Shown: positions 35,567 through 46,494, counted from the first letter of the stretch. The stretch is 64,000 nt of DNA from Dugong dugon (GCA_030035585.1 CM057469.1:20578501-20642500); one strand, 5' to 3'. Notes: generated by a model not told the origin, from the letters alone. Translations and numbers: made by a program.

Positions 35567-35723
35567 TTAAATGTATAGTAACCAATATTTACTGCAAGCT
35601 TTGAAGATAAAGTCAATCTTATCACATACCATACTATGTAATCAATTTAAGAAAGATTTCTGGCAAAAGCAATAGACAGAAACTAAGCACACACCACATT
35701 TAAGTAAAATAGTTTTAATACTG

Positions 35724-36060
35724 GCAGTCCCCTGGTTACAAATGTCTGACTTACATACACCTGTAGTTACGAACCAACTCCCATAAAGCCTATTATATTA
35801 AAAAATTCAGGTACATACAATGGTTCATAATTACCAATGGGCACTGGTTTCGATACAAATCAAAACATTATTATTATTATTATTACTGTATTATTATGTT
35901 AAAGGTGTGTTATTGTATCTGGAAGTGTTTAATGCTTTTATGCATATATAATACTATATACTAACACAAACATTTGATTAACTGACATTAGATACAAACT
36001 GTACCTAACTATTCCAATTTACATACAAATTCAACTTTGAGACAATTTATACGATTTGTT
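35724..36060. mobile_element. Possible non-autonomous Tigger-type element
   Basis: Starts cagtcccctggttacaaatg, with actgacttacat-type blocks. Interior matches the habit of placental mariner-type elements with gtacataca motifs. An (ATT)n run lies at 35868-35886. The right end is unclear. Confidence 0.45.
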
Positions 36061-37250
36061 TTATTTATTTTACAATCCAGGGCCTCTACAGACATAGAAG
36101 TATATTGTGAAAATATAATTAGCAAATAAATAGAATCTAAATAAAGAAATTACATGCCTTTTGAGATAACTGAGAACTTGTACATAGATCAGTTAATACA
36201 CAGCTCTGCTAAATCTGCTTCTAATTTACAAATACTAGGTTTTTAAAAATCATATTATACAATGGTTATACTCGTTTAATACTTCAATTTTGGTATTCCT
36301 CAAAAAACTGACTCAGGGAGCTTTAGAAATTAGTTTCATCATTACATAAGTACTAGCATCTTATACAATCTTTATGCATTTCCTATGTTCAAATAAAAAA
36401 TACTTTTTAAAATAAACTAATTTGGATTTAAAAGGTATAGTGACAATACATAAGAAAAAATCAATAAGCTTCTCCCCAGTGGCCCTCGGAAAGCTAGAAC
36501 AAGAAGTAAACTACTAGAAATTCTATTTGAAATTCAATGCCTTCATTATGTGAGAGTTAAAACCTCCAATTTAAAAAACTAGTAACTTACAAAATGCTAT
36601 TAATTTTAAAACCAAACAAAAGTTAACAATTAAAAGTGAGAAAATTAGAAGGGCCCTAATTTACTTTCTTTCTCAATTATTCACTATTCAATTTATTTGA
36701 TCTATGTCTATGAATAAAATGAAAAATCTCTAATCAATAATATCAGAAAATACTAATTATACAACCATAATGTCTAAAACCCAACACTTTACAAACTTAT
36801 TATGTAATAAATGTCAAGCGTCAGGTTTTACTTAAAATTATGTCGTCCCTTTATTTTATTTTTAAAGTTCCCTTGCCTTCATACTTTTAGCTTTCTATGT
36901 GCTAAATTTACCCATAACACTTAAATCTCATCTAAAGTGAATCAACAAATTAAGCTGAGCTAGAATTATATTATCTCAGGGTTGGAAGCAACTTCAAGGC
37001 GATTTAGAACAATTACTCCTCTGATGTTTGAGTCCTTTTGGACAGTTTTAGAGACAGAGAATTCATTCTTTGCCACATCACATTTCAACAGAAAGTTCTC
37101 TCCCTATAATGAACTGAAAACTATCTCCCCACAGCTCTCACCCATAAATCTGGGTTGACCGTTGCCATCTCTCTGCATCAATCCCCTACCTCCATCCCAC
37201 TCCCATACATACACATCAAGCGTACTGGCAAATATTATCTTCTACATTAA
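36061..37250. other. AT-rich intron
   Basis: I see nothing nameable. Confidence 0.4.
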
Positions 37251-37388
37251 AAAACACATTGCTGTCGAGTCAATTCTCACTCATAGTATAACTGCCCATA
37301 GGGTTTCTAAGGAGCGCCTGGTAGTTTCGAACTGCCAACCTTTTGGTTAGCAGCCTTAGCTCTTAACCACTACATCAACAGGGTTTCC
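37251..37388 (-). mobile_element. AfroSINE, short form, with internal deletion
   Basis: cattgctgtcgagtcaattc, then actgcccatagggtttctaa, then gccaaccttttggttagcag, then atcaacagggtttcc. About 20 bp of the body are missing. Confidence 0.85.
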
Positions 37389-37839
37389 TCTTCTACATTA
37401 GCTAGCTTGAAGCTTAGAAAGCAAATGGAGAATTATAGAAATTCAAGAAAAAAATAAAGGAGAAAAAAAAAAAATAGGTTCCTTTTCCTAATACATAAGA
37501 GGAGTAATTTTAATTACTTTAAAATTTTTAATTTTAAGTAATTTTAATTACTTAATTTTAAAGCAATTATAGCATTAAAAAATGTGCCAAAATTTGGGAA
37601 AATATGTTGAGGAGTAAAATGCAATATTAAAAAGATAGATATTTTAAAAAATAAATATTTAGTAGTGAAAAATAAATTGATTTATTTTATTACATCATAT
37701 ATACCCATATTTACCTCCTTAATTTCAAAGCAACTGACTACTGAAATCTCGATTGACTTCTAGTGTTTCTTAAATATGTGCCTTATAGTAGCCATTAAGA
37801 CTTCTGAACATTTTACTTCTTTGTTCACATAAATAAAGT

Positions 37840-37990
37840 AATATACCTTACTTATTTACAAGTCTGTCTCTGCCGCTTAGTCCTTAAGTTCTGCAAGGAC
37901 ATGTAATTCATCTTTGTATTTGCAGCACCCAGCAAAGGGCCTGCTGATAGTAAGTGAATGTTTGTTGAACGACCATTAGATGGACTTTTA
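37840..37990 (+). repeat. L2 LINE 3'-end fragment
   Basis: taagttctgcaaggacatgt, then cttaatttgc-like sequence and cagcacccagcaaagggcct, then gtgaatgtttgttgaac. Ends 141 bp before the SDCCAG8 exon. Confidence 0.7.
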
Positions 37991-38130
37991 TTATTCTTGA
38001 AATTAAAAAAAAAAAAAAATTCTATTCCAAACTTTTTCCTAATACCAGTAAAAGCTTTGTATGTTAAGGAAAAGGTTTTAGAAGAATGTATTTATCTAAA
38101 GAATTACTAGACTAAAATTTCTCCTTGTAC

Positions 38131-38265
38131 CTTTGTGACATCCATTTCCCTAGAAACGAGCTGGTTTTGAACTTCCTCTAGTTGATTAATAGCTGAAATC
38201 TTCTCTCTCGTAACCTTTTCCACCTGGGCTTCCAGTTGGGCAATATTCTGAGACAAAATCATCAT
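38131..38265 (-). CDS. SDCCAG8: SDCCAG8 internal coding exon (third of four)
   Basis: This is a phase 0-0 exon of 135 bp (45 codons). The acceptor is a pyrimidine-rich tract ending CTTACAG and the donor is AAG/GTACAAGG. It encodes MMILSQNIAQLEAQVEKV, then REKISAINQLEE and ends SREMDVTK. The segment SQNIAQLEAQVEKV is a hallmark of SDCCAG8. No stop interrupts the frame and leucine/isoleucine heptads continue the coiled coil. The initial ATG codons are internal residues, not a translation start, because the exon has a good acceptor directly before them and joins the preceding exon in phase 0. The intron to the next exon (34443-38130) is 3,688 bp. Confidence 0.96.
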
Positions 38266-38712
38266 CTGTAAGGAGAAATAAAAGTCCTAAACAATTATGT
38301 CATTTCATAAAACAAATACTAAAAATTTCTTGAATTAATAGAGTTTCCAGATGGTCACTAGGCTCTCTCTATAAGTTATTTCTCTTTGTGGATTAAGTAC
38401 GTCCATTCCTTCACCTCCTCATCTCATCTATCTCCAAAGACTCAAAATATGTACTTCCTCCCTAATCATTCCCCTGGTCTCTACCCTCATTTTGGAAAAC
38501 ATACAAGATGCTAACATCACAGCTTTGACTGAAACCCTAAGGTGACAGATATCAGACACTCAAGTAAGTTATGAGACAGACTGCTGTGAATAAATTTCAG
38601 AGAAGGTGCTGAGGAATCAAGTCTTAAACCCTTCTCCCACATGAAAGGCATAAAAGGGTTGATTGGAGAGTTAGAGATGAAGATTTCTTTAGAGAGAGCC
38701 ACTGGTGTGCTA

Positions 38713-38922
38713 GGAGTCTCTGGGTGGTGTAAATGGTTAACGTGCTTGGCTGCTAACCAAAAGGTTGGAGGTTCAAGTCCACCCAGAGGTGCCATGGAAG
38801 AAAGGCCTGGCAATCTAATTCTGAAAAATCAGCCATTTGAAAACCCTAGAGAGCACAGTTCTACTCTGAAACACATGGGGTCCCCATGAGTCAGAATCAA
38901 CTCAATAGCAACTAGTACTGAT
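38713..38922 (+). mobile_element. AfroSINE, variant B, with target duplication
   Basis: Starts gagtctctgggtggtgtaaa, then ggttggaggttcaagtccac, then the variant-B body, then tcagaatcaactcaatagca. actggtgtgcta occurs at 38701-38712 and 38923-38934. It lies 447 bp upstream of the 38131-38265 exon in transcript terms. Confidence 0.93.
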
Positions 38923-38939
38923 ACTGGTGTGCTATGAAT

Positions 38940-39307
38940 CCCATTCTCCCTCCTCCAACCCTAGCAAAGAGGAGGCTCTGTACAATTTCCTTTGCTGGTA
39001 AAACCTCACCAGTTCTCCCATTATCTAGCTCCCACTATTCCTCCTATAGGATGCAGCTTAGGCATCATCTCCTCTCCTCCAGGAAGTCTTTCTTGACCAC
39101 TAGCTCCCAATACAAAATAGGTGCCCCTTCACATACTCAGGTTGATATCCAGCTAATGTGCACTGGGACAGCTCTCCCTGTTGTTTACAGCTGGCATCCA
39201 TTCTCATTGATCGTTGTCCATGCTGTATTGGTTGTTTAGTACTTTGAATATCACTCTGGCATGTGGTCCTATAACAACCTCTGTATATCTCTATCACAGT
39301 AATTATC
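38940..39307 (+). repeat. L2 LINE, left part
   Basis: gcatcatctcctctcctcca, then ggaagtctttcttgacca, then degraded L2 3' sequence. Interrupted at 39308 by an LTR and continues at 39748. Confidence 0.7.
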
Positions 39308-39742
39308 TGTTACGGACTGAATTGTGTACCCCCCAACAAATATATGTTGAAGTCCTAACTCATGTACCTGTGTATGTGATCCTGTCTGAAAAAAAAGCTT
39401 TTCTTTTGTTATTTTAATGAGGTCATACCTAAGTAGGGCGGGTCCTAAACTTAATCCTTTCTGAGTAGTGTTTTATAAAGGGGAGTACAAGCACAGAGGG
39501 ACAGACACACAGGGGAAAACACCATGTGATGACAGAGGCAGACGTATATCTATAAGCAGCAAAAAATGCCAAGGATCGACGCTGCCACCAGAAACTAGGA
39601 GAGAAGCCCACAGAAGGAATTCACACGGCCACGACCCTGGTTTGGACTTTTAGCCTCCAGAATTATGAGCAAATAAATTTCTGTTCTTGAAAGCCACCCA
39701 CTTTGTGGCATTTTGTTATGGATGCCGTAGGAAACTAAGACC
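39308..39742 (+). mobile_element. MaLR-type solo LTR (MLT1/MST-like)
   Basis: Starts tgttacggactgaattgtgt, then gaggtcatacctaagtaggg, then gccatgtgatgac-like sequence, then agcctccagaattatgagca with an aataaattt signal, then agccacccactttgtggcat, ending ggaaactaaga. ttatc flanks both sides (39303-39307 and 39743-39747). An old non-coding LTR; no internal viral genes. Confidence 0.88.
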
Positions 39743-39747
39743 TTATC

Positions 39748-39845
39748 TCACTGTTTTTAGTTGCCTGTTTGCTCCCTCCTGAGACTAGAAGTCCTCAAGC
39801 TCCTCAAGAGGCTCCAAACATTTGATGAATGAATGAATAATTAGA
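39748..39845 (+). repeat. L2 LINE, right part
   Basis: tctcactgtttttagttgcc, then ctagaagtcctcaagctcct, then atgaatgaatgaataa. This is the L2 3' end that resumes after the LTR. Confidence 0.7.
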
Positions 39846-41344
39846 ATAAATGGCTTTTCCAAGAGGGTCTATGGATATCAGGTTCTTAGCTTTTCTTCAG
39901 AAAGCAGAGCAAAATATAATTACAAACAAAAAGCTATAAAGGACAAATCTAAGCTCTAGAAAGCACTTCTTAATTTCTTATTTGTATGAGTAGTTCTAAA
40001 ATAAAGAAGAAATGCTATGTTACCTCAGAATAAAACATTTAGGGATACCTACTAGCTTTATCTATTAAAACAAGAACTGGTAAGGATCTGAAATGATGAC
40101 ATTTGAAATCTACCACTGTACACTGACATGGGTGTGAATTCAGTCCTCCAACCGAAACCAATAGCTAAAATTCTGTGATAAAAATGAACACCGAACCAAA
40201 GTTTTAGGTAAATAAAGAGTCTTACATTAACAAAAGCAAGACAGGTGTCTGCCTTTCAATTGTAGAACTAGCTAATGTTGACACATATGAAAATAATGAG
40301 TCCTGGTAGCTATTTTCTAATTTAGACAGTAGATGCATTAATTAACTTTTCTGGGGGTTGTGGACAATTGTATATTTGACTTACGGTTGTTTACATGTCC
40401 TTCTCATCATCAAAAGACTGACTACAAATCTAATTTGCACATAAAATTAGTTTTACTAATACCGAGCTACAAAGTATTCCTAGGCACATTACAATCTGAA
40501 CGTAAAATTGAAGGTCAAAAGAAGTGAAATGTAATAAATCAAAATATCAGTTTAATTTCCTTAATTTAAAAATTCAAGGTCACATGTATCCGTATGATGT
40601 ATGTATAATTATAGCTTTTCTGGAACCATACAATGGTAATAAGCCTTAATTGCCGGCTACTAAAAGTCATATGTTACTTACTTACGTAGAGATACATCTG
40701 ATAATAGACATATTAGCTTTGTGTGGTTTTTTTTTTTAAGCAAATATGTAGACACTTATTTTTCTAATTGTACATTCTGAGACAGTTTCTAAGACATATA
40801 TCAAACCTTGCCCTTTCCATATGATTCCCTCTCTGTGCCACCCATCACTTCTTTCTTCTGCCCACTACCTGTCTGCTCCCTCCTGTCACCCACTTCCTGA
40901 GGTCTCCCCTTCTGTTGTCACACCTTCTTTTCCCTTACATCCTCCATCTGGAAGTCAACATTACCCTGCAGGAGCTTCTCCATCCACATCTGTTGCAGAG
41001 ACAGAAGTAAAACAGACACAGCTGCAACACTGCTGGATGTCCCGGGCACTGACATCAGCTAAGTCCTTTAAACTTTGACAGGGGCAAGGAAGAGACAAGG
41101 ACACCCAGGCTGGGAGAGCTTAATAGAAATTTCTGCGCTGAAGCAGTTCCTAGAGCAGTGAACATAGTGTGAAGCAGTACTCCCTACACAAGACATACAA
41201 GAATGAAGTACTCTAGCAATGGACTATTACCAAGGGAACCACCTGGGAAAACGCCTGGACCGTAAGGGGTGCTTGATAAATATATGCCGAATGACTGAAT
41301 GAACTAACAAACTTGAGTGGCTCAGTGCAATCAAGTACCACTAC
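39846..41344. other. Intron, mostly unassigned
   Basis: A short MIR/L2-like tail near 41260-41310 (gcttgataaatatatgccga). A pyrimidine-rich stretch at 40800-40990. No exon candidate. Confidence 0.4.
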
Positions 41345-41562
41345 CCAAAAAAACAAGAAGCAAACCCAAGTTTCATTGAGTCAATTCTGATTCATACTGG
41401 CCCTATAGGACAGAACAGAACTGTCCCATAGCATTTCCAAGGCTTGAATATTTTCAGAAGCACACTGCCACATCTTTCTCCTGTGGAGTGGCTGGTGGAT
41501 TCAAACTGCCCAACTTTTGGTTAGCAGCCAGGCGCTTTAACCTCTGCACCACCAGGGCTCCT
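41345..41562 (-). mobile_element. AfroSINE, long form
   Basis: A-rich tail, then cattgagtcaattctgattc, then tgtcccatagcatttccaag, then the long-form insert (ctgccacatctttctcctgt), then gccaggcgctttaacctctg, then caccagggctcc. aagtaccact and aagtactatt are probably the diverged target duplication. Confidence 0.9.
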
Positions 41563-41689
41563 AAGTACTATTACTGAAGACAAAAGCAAACTCACAGAAA
41601 GCACTATTCATAGGGGAATGACTCAACCTAAGTGGAAGGCATCCACTCTCCTAGAGTTATTCCTAAACTTCCATACAAATGGAATTTAA

Positions 41690-41745
41690 AAAAAGAATAA
41701 GAAAGGCAGGAAGGAAAGAAGAAAAGAAAAGAAAAAGAAAGCTCT
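41690..41745. repeat. (GAAA)n-like purine tract
   Basis: aggaaagaagaaaagaaaag and similar sequence; low complexity. Confidence 0.7.
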
Positions 41746-41839
41746 ACAAGTCTTACGAAGGGCCTGACCATTAGGAAGGCAGGGATGCCTGCTCTAGCAC
41801 CAACTACATAGCACTTTACAATGTTATCATCAGTTGGTC

Positions 41840-42035
41840 AGTCTCCCTTCTAGATTAAGCTCCTGTGCGAGGTAATTTGATATTGATTCTCTCCTTTAAT
41901 CCTCTTGGAGAAGGGATTATATTGGACTCATTTTAGATATGAAAAAAACCAAGATTCAGAAAATTAAGTGATTTGTCCAAAGCACATTCAAGTTAATAAA
42001 ATAAAAGCCCAGCTTCATATCCAAGTCTATCTGCT
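41840..42035 (-). repeat. MIR SINE fragment
   Basis: ctctcctttaatcctcttgg, then gactcattttagatatgaaa, then ttaagtgatttgtccaaagc. Reverse MIR layout, very diverged. Confidence 0.65.
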
Positions 42036-42119
42036 TTACTAACATGAAGATGCAAGAAATCTCTCCAATAAGGCTACTGGTTTCATTCTCCAGAGTCAGA
42101 ATGATAGTAGTCACAAGCT

Positions 42120-42320
42120 GAAATTGATTAATACCTACTCTAAGCCAGGTGTTACATTAGGTATTTTCAAAACATAATCTCATTTAATCCTATCAAGTCC
42201 TTGAAGTAGGTGTTATCAACTTCATTATGTACTTCTCTGAAACTTAGAGAAGTTAAGGGAAATTATTCAAGGTCACATAAAGGTCAAATTTGGATTCAAT
42301 CCTAAATTTTTTTATTCCAA
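42120..42320 (-). repeat. MIR SINE
   Basis: tactctaagccaggtgttac, then aatctcatttaatcctatca, then cttgaagtaggtgttatcaa, then tcaaggtcacataaaggtca. Reverse MIR. Confidence 0.75.
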
Positions 42321-42659
42321 AGCCACTTTCTTTCATCTACATCCACTGCCTCTAAACTCCTGCCTTTCCTGGTGAGGATGCTTTCTTCACTTTCAGCTCT
42401 TTATTCATACATCTTTATTCACGACTCAGAGCGAGCAAATTAAACTTGAAAGGCTCATGCATTGTAGTTCTGTTGACACCTTTATTCATGAAGTGATTGC
42501 TTCAACCTTCCTTTTTCCTTTCATATCAGTAATTCTCATCAACATATTTTTATACAGTAGAACTATTCAGCAAGACAAAAGGTTTCTACTTTATAAACCA
42601 AGAAAATAAAAATCTCCTAGGTGTGAACAATACCTTGTCTTTGCTGTTGATACCATTCT

Positions 42660-42930
42660 CTTTCATACACAGTACTCATTTCACAACTTTACCTCCCTTG
42701 ATGCCTTGTTCATGTTGGTTATAGCCAGCACGCCCTTCCTCCATACTCGGCATTTCCAAATCCTACTTATTCTTCAATGCTCAATTGAATGCCACCTTCT
42801 CCACAAAGCTTTCCATGATTTCTCACAGACAGGGATCCATTTTGTTCCTCTGAACTCTTGGCACTTTAGGCATACTTTCCTAATGGCACAGGACCCTTCC
42901 CCACTTGTATTAAACTCATTCATTCAAAAA
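42660..42930 (+). repeat. L2 LINE 3' region
   Basis: caaatcctacttattcttca, then atgctcaattgaatgccacc, then ttctccacaaagctttccat. Typical L2. Confidence 0.75.
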
Positions 42931-42946
42931 GAAAAAAAAAAATAGG

Positions 42947-43196
42947 TCTCGTGTACTTTGGACAAGTTATCAGGAGGGACCAGTCCCTGGAGAAGGACAT
43001 CATGCTTGGCAAAGTAGAGGGTCAGCGAAAAAGAGGAACACCCTCAAAGAGATGAACTGACACAGTAGCTGCAACAACGGGCTCAAGCATAACAATGATT
43101 GCGAGGACGGCACAGGGTCGGGCGGTATTTCGTTCTGTTGTACAGAGGGTTGCTGTGAGTTGGACTCGACTAGACGGCACCTAACAACAGCAATGT
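42947..43196 (+). mobile_element. BovB-like RTE LINE 3' end
   Basis: ggaccagtccctggagaagg, then gaggacggcacagggtcggg, then gagttggactcgactagacg and gcacctaacaacagcaatg. 5'-truncated. Its last ~50 bp are the sequence shared with the AfroSINE tails. Followed by a TA microsatellite. Confidence 0.88.
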
Positions 43197-43668
43197 ATAT
43201 ATATATACATATATATACAGAGAGAGAGAGAACATTCTATGTGAGAGGAGTGTGCCAGGCAATGAGTGTGTTTACAGATCATATGTTGAAGACATTCACA
43301 GTAAATCAGGGGAGACTGACAATTCAACAAGCATTTGTAATAAGTTCAGTTACGGGAGCACATAGAGAAGTTCCCAATTCAGCAGTGGGAGGCTATGTGG
43401 GGAAACAGTATGACGATGAATCCTGAGGGATCAGTCAGAGAGGACAGAAGAAGATTCCTCTAGGCAGAGGGCAAAGCACATGCAAAGCCTGAAATAAAAA
43501 CACAGTATAGCAAATCGGCATGTTTGCATGTTAGGGAACATGCAAACAGGTCAGTATGATGGGAACGTAAGGAAGAATGAGAGCCAAAAAGAGGAAGAAG
43601 AATATAGAGGAGAAGCTGGTTTGGAAGATCAGTAGAAAACTAAAGATTTAGGAAAAAATAGCATATAC

Positions 43669-43853
43669 AGTGAAACCTATGAGAGCTGGAACCTGACAGG
43701 ACTGCCTTGCTTTTCTGGGTCTCGCAAGTTTTCTGTCTTCAACAGGGTCCAGTCTTACCACTTCTCTATCACACCTTTTAGTGGAAAATATCTGAGTTTT
43801 CCTTCTCTGACAGTCTTCCTTACACAGATTCTGGCTTTTGCAGGTTTTACTGC
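43669..43853. mobile_element. Small DNA transposon with inverted ends
   Basis: The left end cagtgaaacctatgagagct and the right end ttttgcaggttttactg are inverted repeats (about 17 of 24 matching) flanked by TA on the left and ATA on the right. About 185 bp with no ORF. Fits a mariner/Tigger-type MITE; family unknown. Confidence 0.6.
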
Positions 43854-44084
43854 ATATGGAATTAAAGTCCCAGATGTGTAAGACACCTAAAACTACAACT
43901 CCTGCTGCACTCCAGAACTTTCTATCAAGCTGTTTTCTGGATGTGTCTACTTCATTGTCTCAAAGCCACTTTAAACTCAGAGTAACCTAAAAGGCACACA
44001 TTATCTTTTTCTCAAATTGAGAATATGGATTCAGAGAAATCAAGGAAAGAGAACCTTTCAAGGATAAGAACTGAAAAATATTCA

Positions 44085-44232
44085 CTCCATCGAGTCAATT
44101 CTGACTCACAGTGACCCTATAGGACAGGGTAGAACTGCCCCAATAGGGTCTCCAAGGAGTCCTGGTGGATTTAAACTGCTGACCTTTTGGTTAGCAGCCA
44201 GGCTGTTAACCACTGAGCCACCAAGACTCCAT
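44085..44232 (-). mobile_element. AfroSINE, short form
   Basis: ccatcgagtcaattctgact, then gtctccaaggagtcctggtg, then gctgaccttttggttagcag, then gagccaccaagactcc. A-rich tail missing. Confidence 0.88.
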
Positions 44233-44393
44233 CAGTAAACACAGCATTGGTAATTTTATCAGCTGTGAGCATAGACAATCAAATGCAGTGTGCTGAGGAA
44301 GAAATAAGAGGTGACAGCGCGTATGGACAAATCTTTCAAGAAGCTTGACTATTAAGGGCAAGAGAAAAGAGGGATGTGGGATTACTGAGGTAG

Positions 44394-44563
44394 GAGCCCT
44401 GGTGGTGCAGTGGTTAAGAGCTTGGCTGCTAACAAAAAGGCTGGCAGTTTGAATCCACCAGCTGCTCCTTGGAAACCTTATGAGGCAGTTCTACTCTGTC
44501 CTATAAGGTCACTATGAGTCGGAATCTACTCAGTGGCAACAGGTTTGTTTTGTTTTGTTTTTT
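44394..44563 (+). mobile_element. AfroSINE, short form, complete
   Basis: ggagccctggtggtgcagtg, then gtttgaatccaccagctgct, then ggcagttctactctgtccta, then gaatctactcagtggcaaca, then (GTTTT)n. Immediately followed by a MER5-type element. Confidence 0.93.
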
Positions 44564-44571
44564 CATTTTAC

Positions 44572-44722
44572 AACCTTGGCTGCACATTAGAATCACCTGG
44601 GTAATTTTAAAAAATACTGATGTCTGGATCCCACTCTCAAAAATTTTGACGTAATTGGTTTGGGGTACAGTTTGGGAGTGAGATTTTCAGAACTTCTTGT
44701 GTAGCCAAGATTGAGAACCACT
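44572..44722 (-). mobile_element. MER5-type hAT element
   Basis: cacattagaatcacctgggt, then ggatcccactctcaaaaatt, ending gattgagaaccacta. Recognisable MER5 pattern. Confidence 0.8.
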
Positions 44723-44810
44723 AGATTAGAAGAAAGATTATTTCTTTTAACAGAGGTGAGAAATTTGAGAATATTTTCCTATGTATGAGAGAGGCTGTAG
44801 TGAAGGAAGA

Positions 44811-45029
44811 AGCCCCTGGGTGGTGCAAACAGTTAACATGCTCCTTTGCTAACTGAAATGCTGGAGGTTCAACTCCACCCACCGGAGTAAAAGACACCTA
44901 AAGGTATCAGAAGGAAGTCCTGGTGATCTACTTTCAAAAAGTCAGCCATTGAAACCCCTATGGAGCACAGTTCTACTCTGACACTGAGATGTTACCATGA
45001 ATCAAAGTCAACTTGATGGCAACCGTTTG
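44811..45029 (+). mobile_element. AfroSINE, variant B, with extra insert
   Basis: gcccctgggtggtgcaaaca, then gctggaggttcaactccacc, then about 20 bp of extra body (taaaagacacctaaaggtat), then the variant-B body and tail (tcaaagtcaacttgatggca). gtagtgaagga and gtagtaaagga flank it. Confidence 0.88.
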
Positions 45030-45261
45030 GTAGTAAAGGAAAGGCTGAAGATTCAGAAGATCGGGGGTGGTGGTGGTGGAAAAATGTAATGAGGTCCCTG
45101 AGACGGTGGAAGAGGATACGGAGCTAGAACACATGGGAAAGGACTAGGATTAAGCCTCTTCCATTTTGTCAGGATTGGGATGCACTTGAAATTTTATTTT
45201 AGGGCAGAAGTGAGGGGGGAAGATAAGTAGTAGAGGCAGTTACCATTTAATCGTTTTTAAA

Positions 45262-45311
45262 GTTGGAGTCGACTCGACGACAATGAGTTTTTGTTTTTGT
45301 TTTTTTGGTTA
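45262..45311 (+). mobile_element. AfroSINE 3' tail only
   Basis: ttggagtcgactcgacgaca, then a (GTTTTT)n tail. Severely truncated. Confidence 0.75.
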
Positions 45312-45955
45312 TTTTCTTTGTTAGGTAAGTGAGGCTCTCTGATGAGAATGGGGGGGAAGATGGTAGAGTTGAGAATCTGAAGAGAATAGAAGTGATATTA
45401 CATAAATGGGTCCATTTCACTCTAATGTCAGCAATTTTAAAGCTAGGTTCCAGTCAACTTCGTATTGCAGTTTACTATTTTTCAGTCAGCGTGCATTTCA
45501 AGTTCTCTGTTCCTTTTGCCTTTAATCTTTCCCCTCTAATTCATCTAGCTATCGTCAGCTATTGCCATTATTCATAATGTAACCTGTCAAAACCTACTTC
45601 CTACACTGTATAGAATCACTTTCTCTTGGTTTCAGTTTCTTACAAGCGTGTTATCTTATGCAAGTTTAATTTAGGGGTGGCAGATGAGGTGGGGGTCATC
45701 CCTCTCCGATTTAGCCAAGATTGAAAAAGGTTGAAATACAATCTGGACAGCTGCTGACCATTTGCTCTCCTCTGGCAAACCACGAGAGGGAATCAAACAG
45801 AACGGCAGGATTAAAGTCAGTTTTGTAATTCTGTAACAGGGAATCTAATTACTTTATTTGAAAAGGTCAGAGAAGAGAATGTTATTGAGAAATACATGGA
45901 AAACAGAACGTGTTTATGAAGTTTAAATTATTATAAGAAATTTGACTAAATTGTT

Positions 45956-46209
45956 GTTCTTAGGTGCCATCGTGTCGGTTCCGACTCACAGTGACCCTGT
46001 GGATAACAGAATGAAACACTGCCCAGTCCTGCGCCATCCTTACAATCGTTGATGTTTGAGCCCATTGTCGAAGCCACTGCGTCAACTCATCTTTTCAAGG
46101 GTCTTCCTCAGTTGCCCCATAGGGTTTTCCAGGGAGCATCTGGTGGATTCGAACTGCTGACATTTTGGTTAGCAGCCGAGCTCTTAACCGCTGCACCACC
46201 AGGCCTCCC
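45956..46209 (-). mobile_element. AfroSINE head fused to a long RTE tail
   Basis: On the minus strand it starts gaggcctggtggtgcagcgg, runs through the tRNA-like head and body to accctatggggcaact, then switches to about 150 bp of BovB-like RTE 3' end (gaggaagacccttgaaaaga, ctgggcagtgtttcattctg, cggaaccgacacgatggcac), ending in AACAACAAT. Ordinary SINEs here carry only about 45 bp of RTE tail. Similar tgactaaat sequence lies to the left (45944-45952) and right (about 46224), but a 14-bp gap leaves the duplication uncertain. The open frame on the plus strand is incidental. Confidence 0.8.
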
Positions 46210-46341
46210 TACTTTACCAGGCATGACTAAATAAAAGGTTTTAAAATATAAAGTTCATTCTAGAACTGCAGGCTACAGACTCATCAGGACATCACCACAA
46301 GCCTGTCTTCTGCAATGTGGATAACAAACCGAGTTAGGTAC

Positions 46342-46494
46342 CTTTGCTTCCATGTCCTCCCTCTCTTTGGTCCTTTCTTTTTTCATCCCCTCTTTCTCAA
46401 AGGCCCTTTTCTCTTGCTGAGATGCAAGTTCTTTTTCAAGTCGCTCTGACTGCCTCTTCAGCTCATTCTTCAACTGCTCACACTGGATTAGAGC
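46342..46494 (-). CDS. SDCCAG8: SDCCAG8 internal coding exon (second of four)
   Basis: This is a phase 0-0 exon of 153 bp (51 codons), flanked on the minus strand by acceptor CCCTGGCAG and donor AAG/GTACCT. It encodes ALIQCEQLKNELKRQSERLE, continues KELASQQEKRA and ends REDMEAK. It is highly charged (E, K, R, Q) with leucines at heptad spacing, as expected in the central coiled coil of SDCCAG8, which mediates self-association and centrosomal partner binding. ELASQQEKRA and the flanking residues match the human protein as I remember it. The intron upstream (46495-58389) is 11,895 bp and the intron downstream (38266-46341) is 8,076 bp. The plus-strand open frames over this exon are shadows. Confidence 0.95.

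Noticed and set aside
38131..38265. ATG-ATG at the exon start as a translation start
   Set aside because: A strong acceptor precedes it and the preceding exon joins in phase 0; SDCCAG8 has Met at this internal position.
38641..38889. 82-codon ORF across a SINE
   Set aside because: The frame runs through a variant-B AfroSINE whose target duplication is visible; a chance frame.
45956..46234. 61-codon plus-strand ORF as a gene
   Set aside because: It is the antisense of the SINE-RTE chimera.
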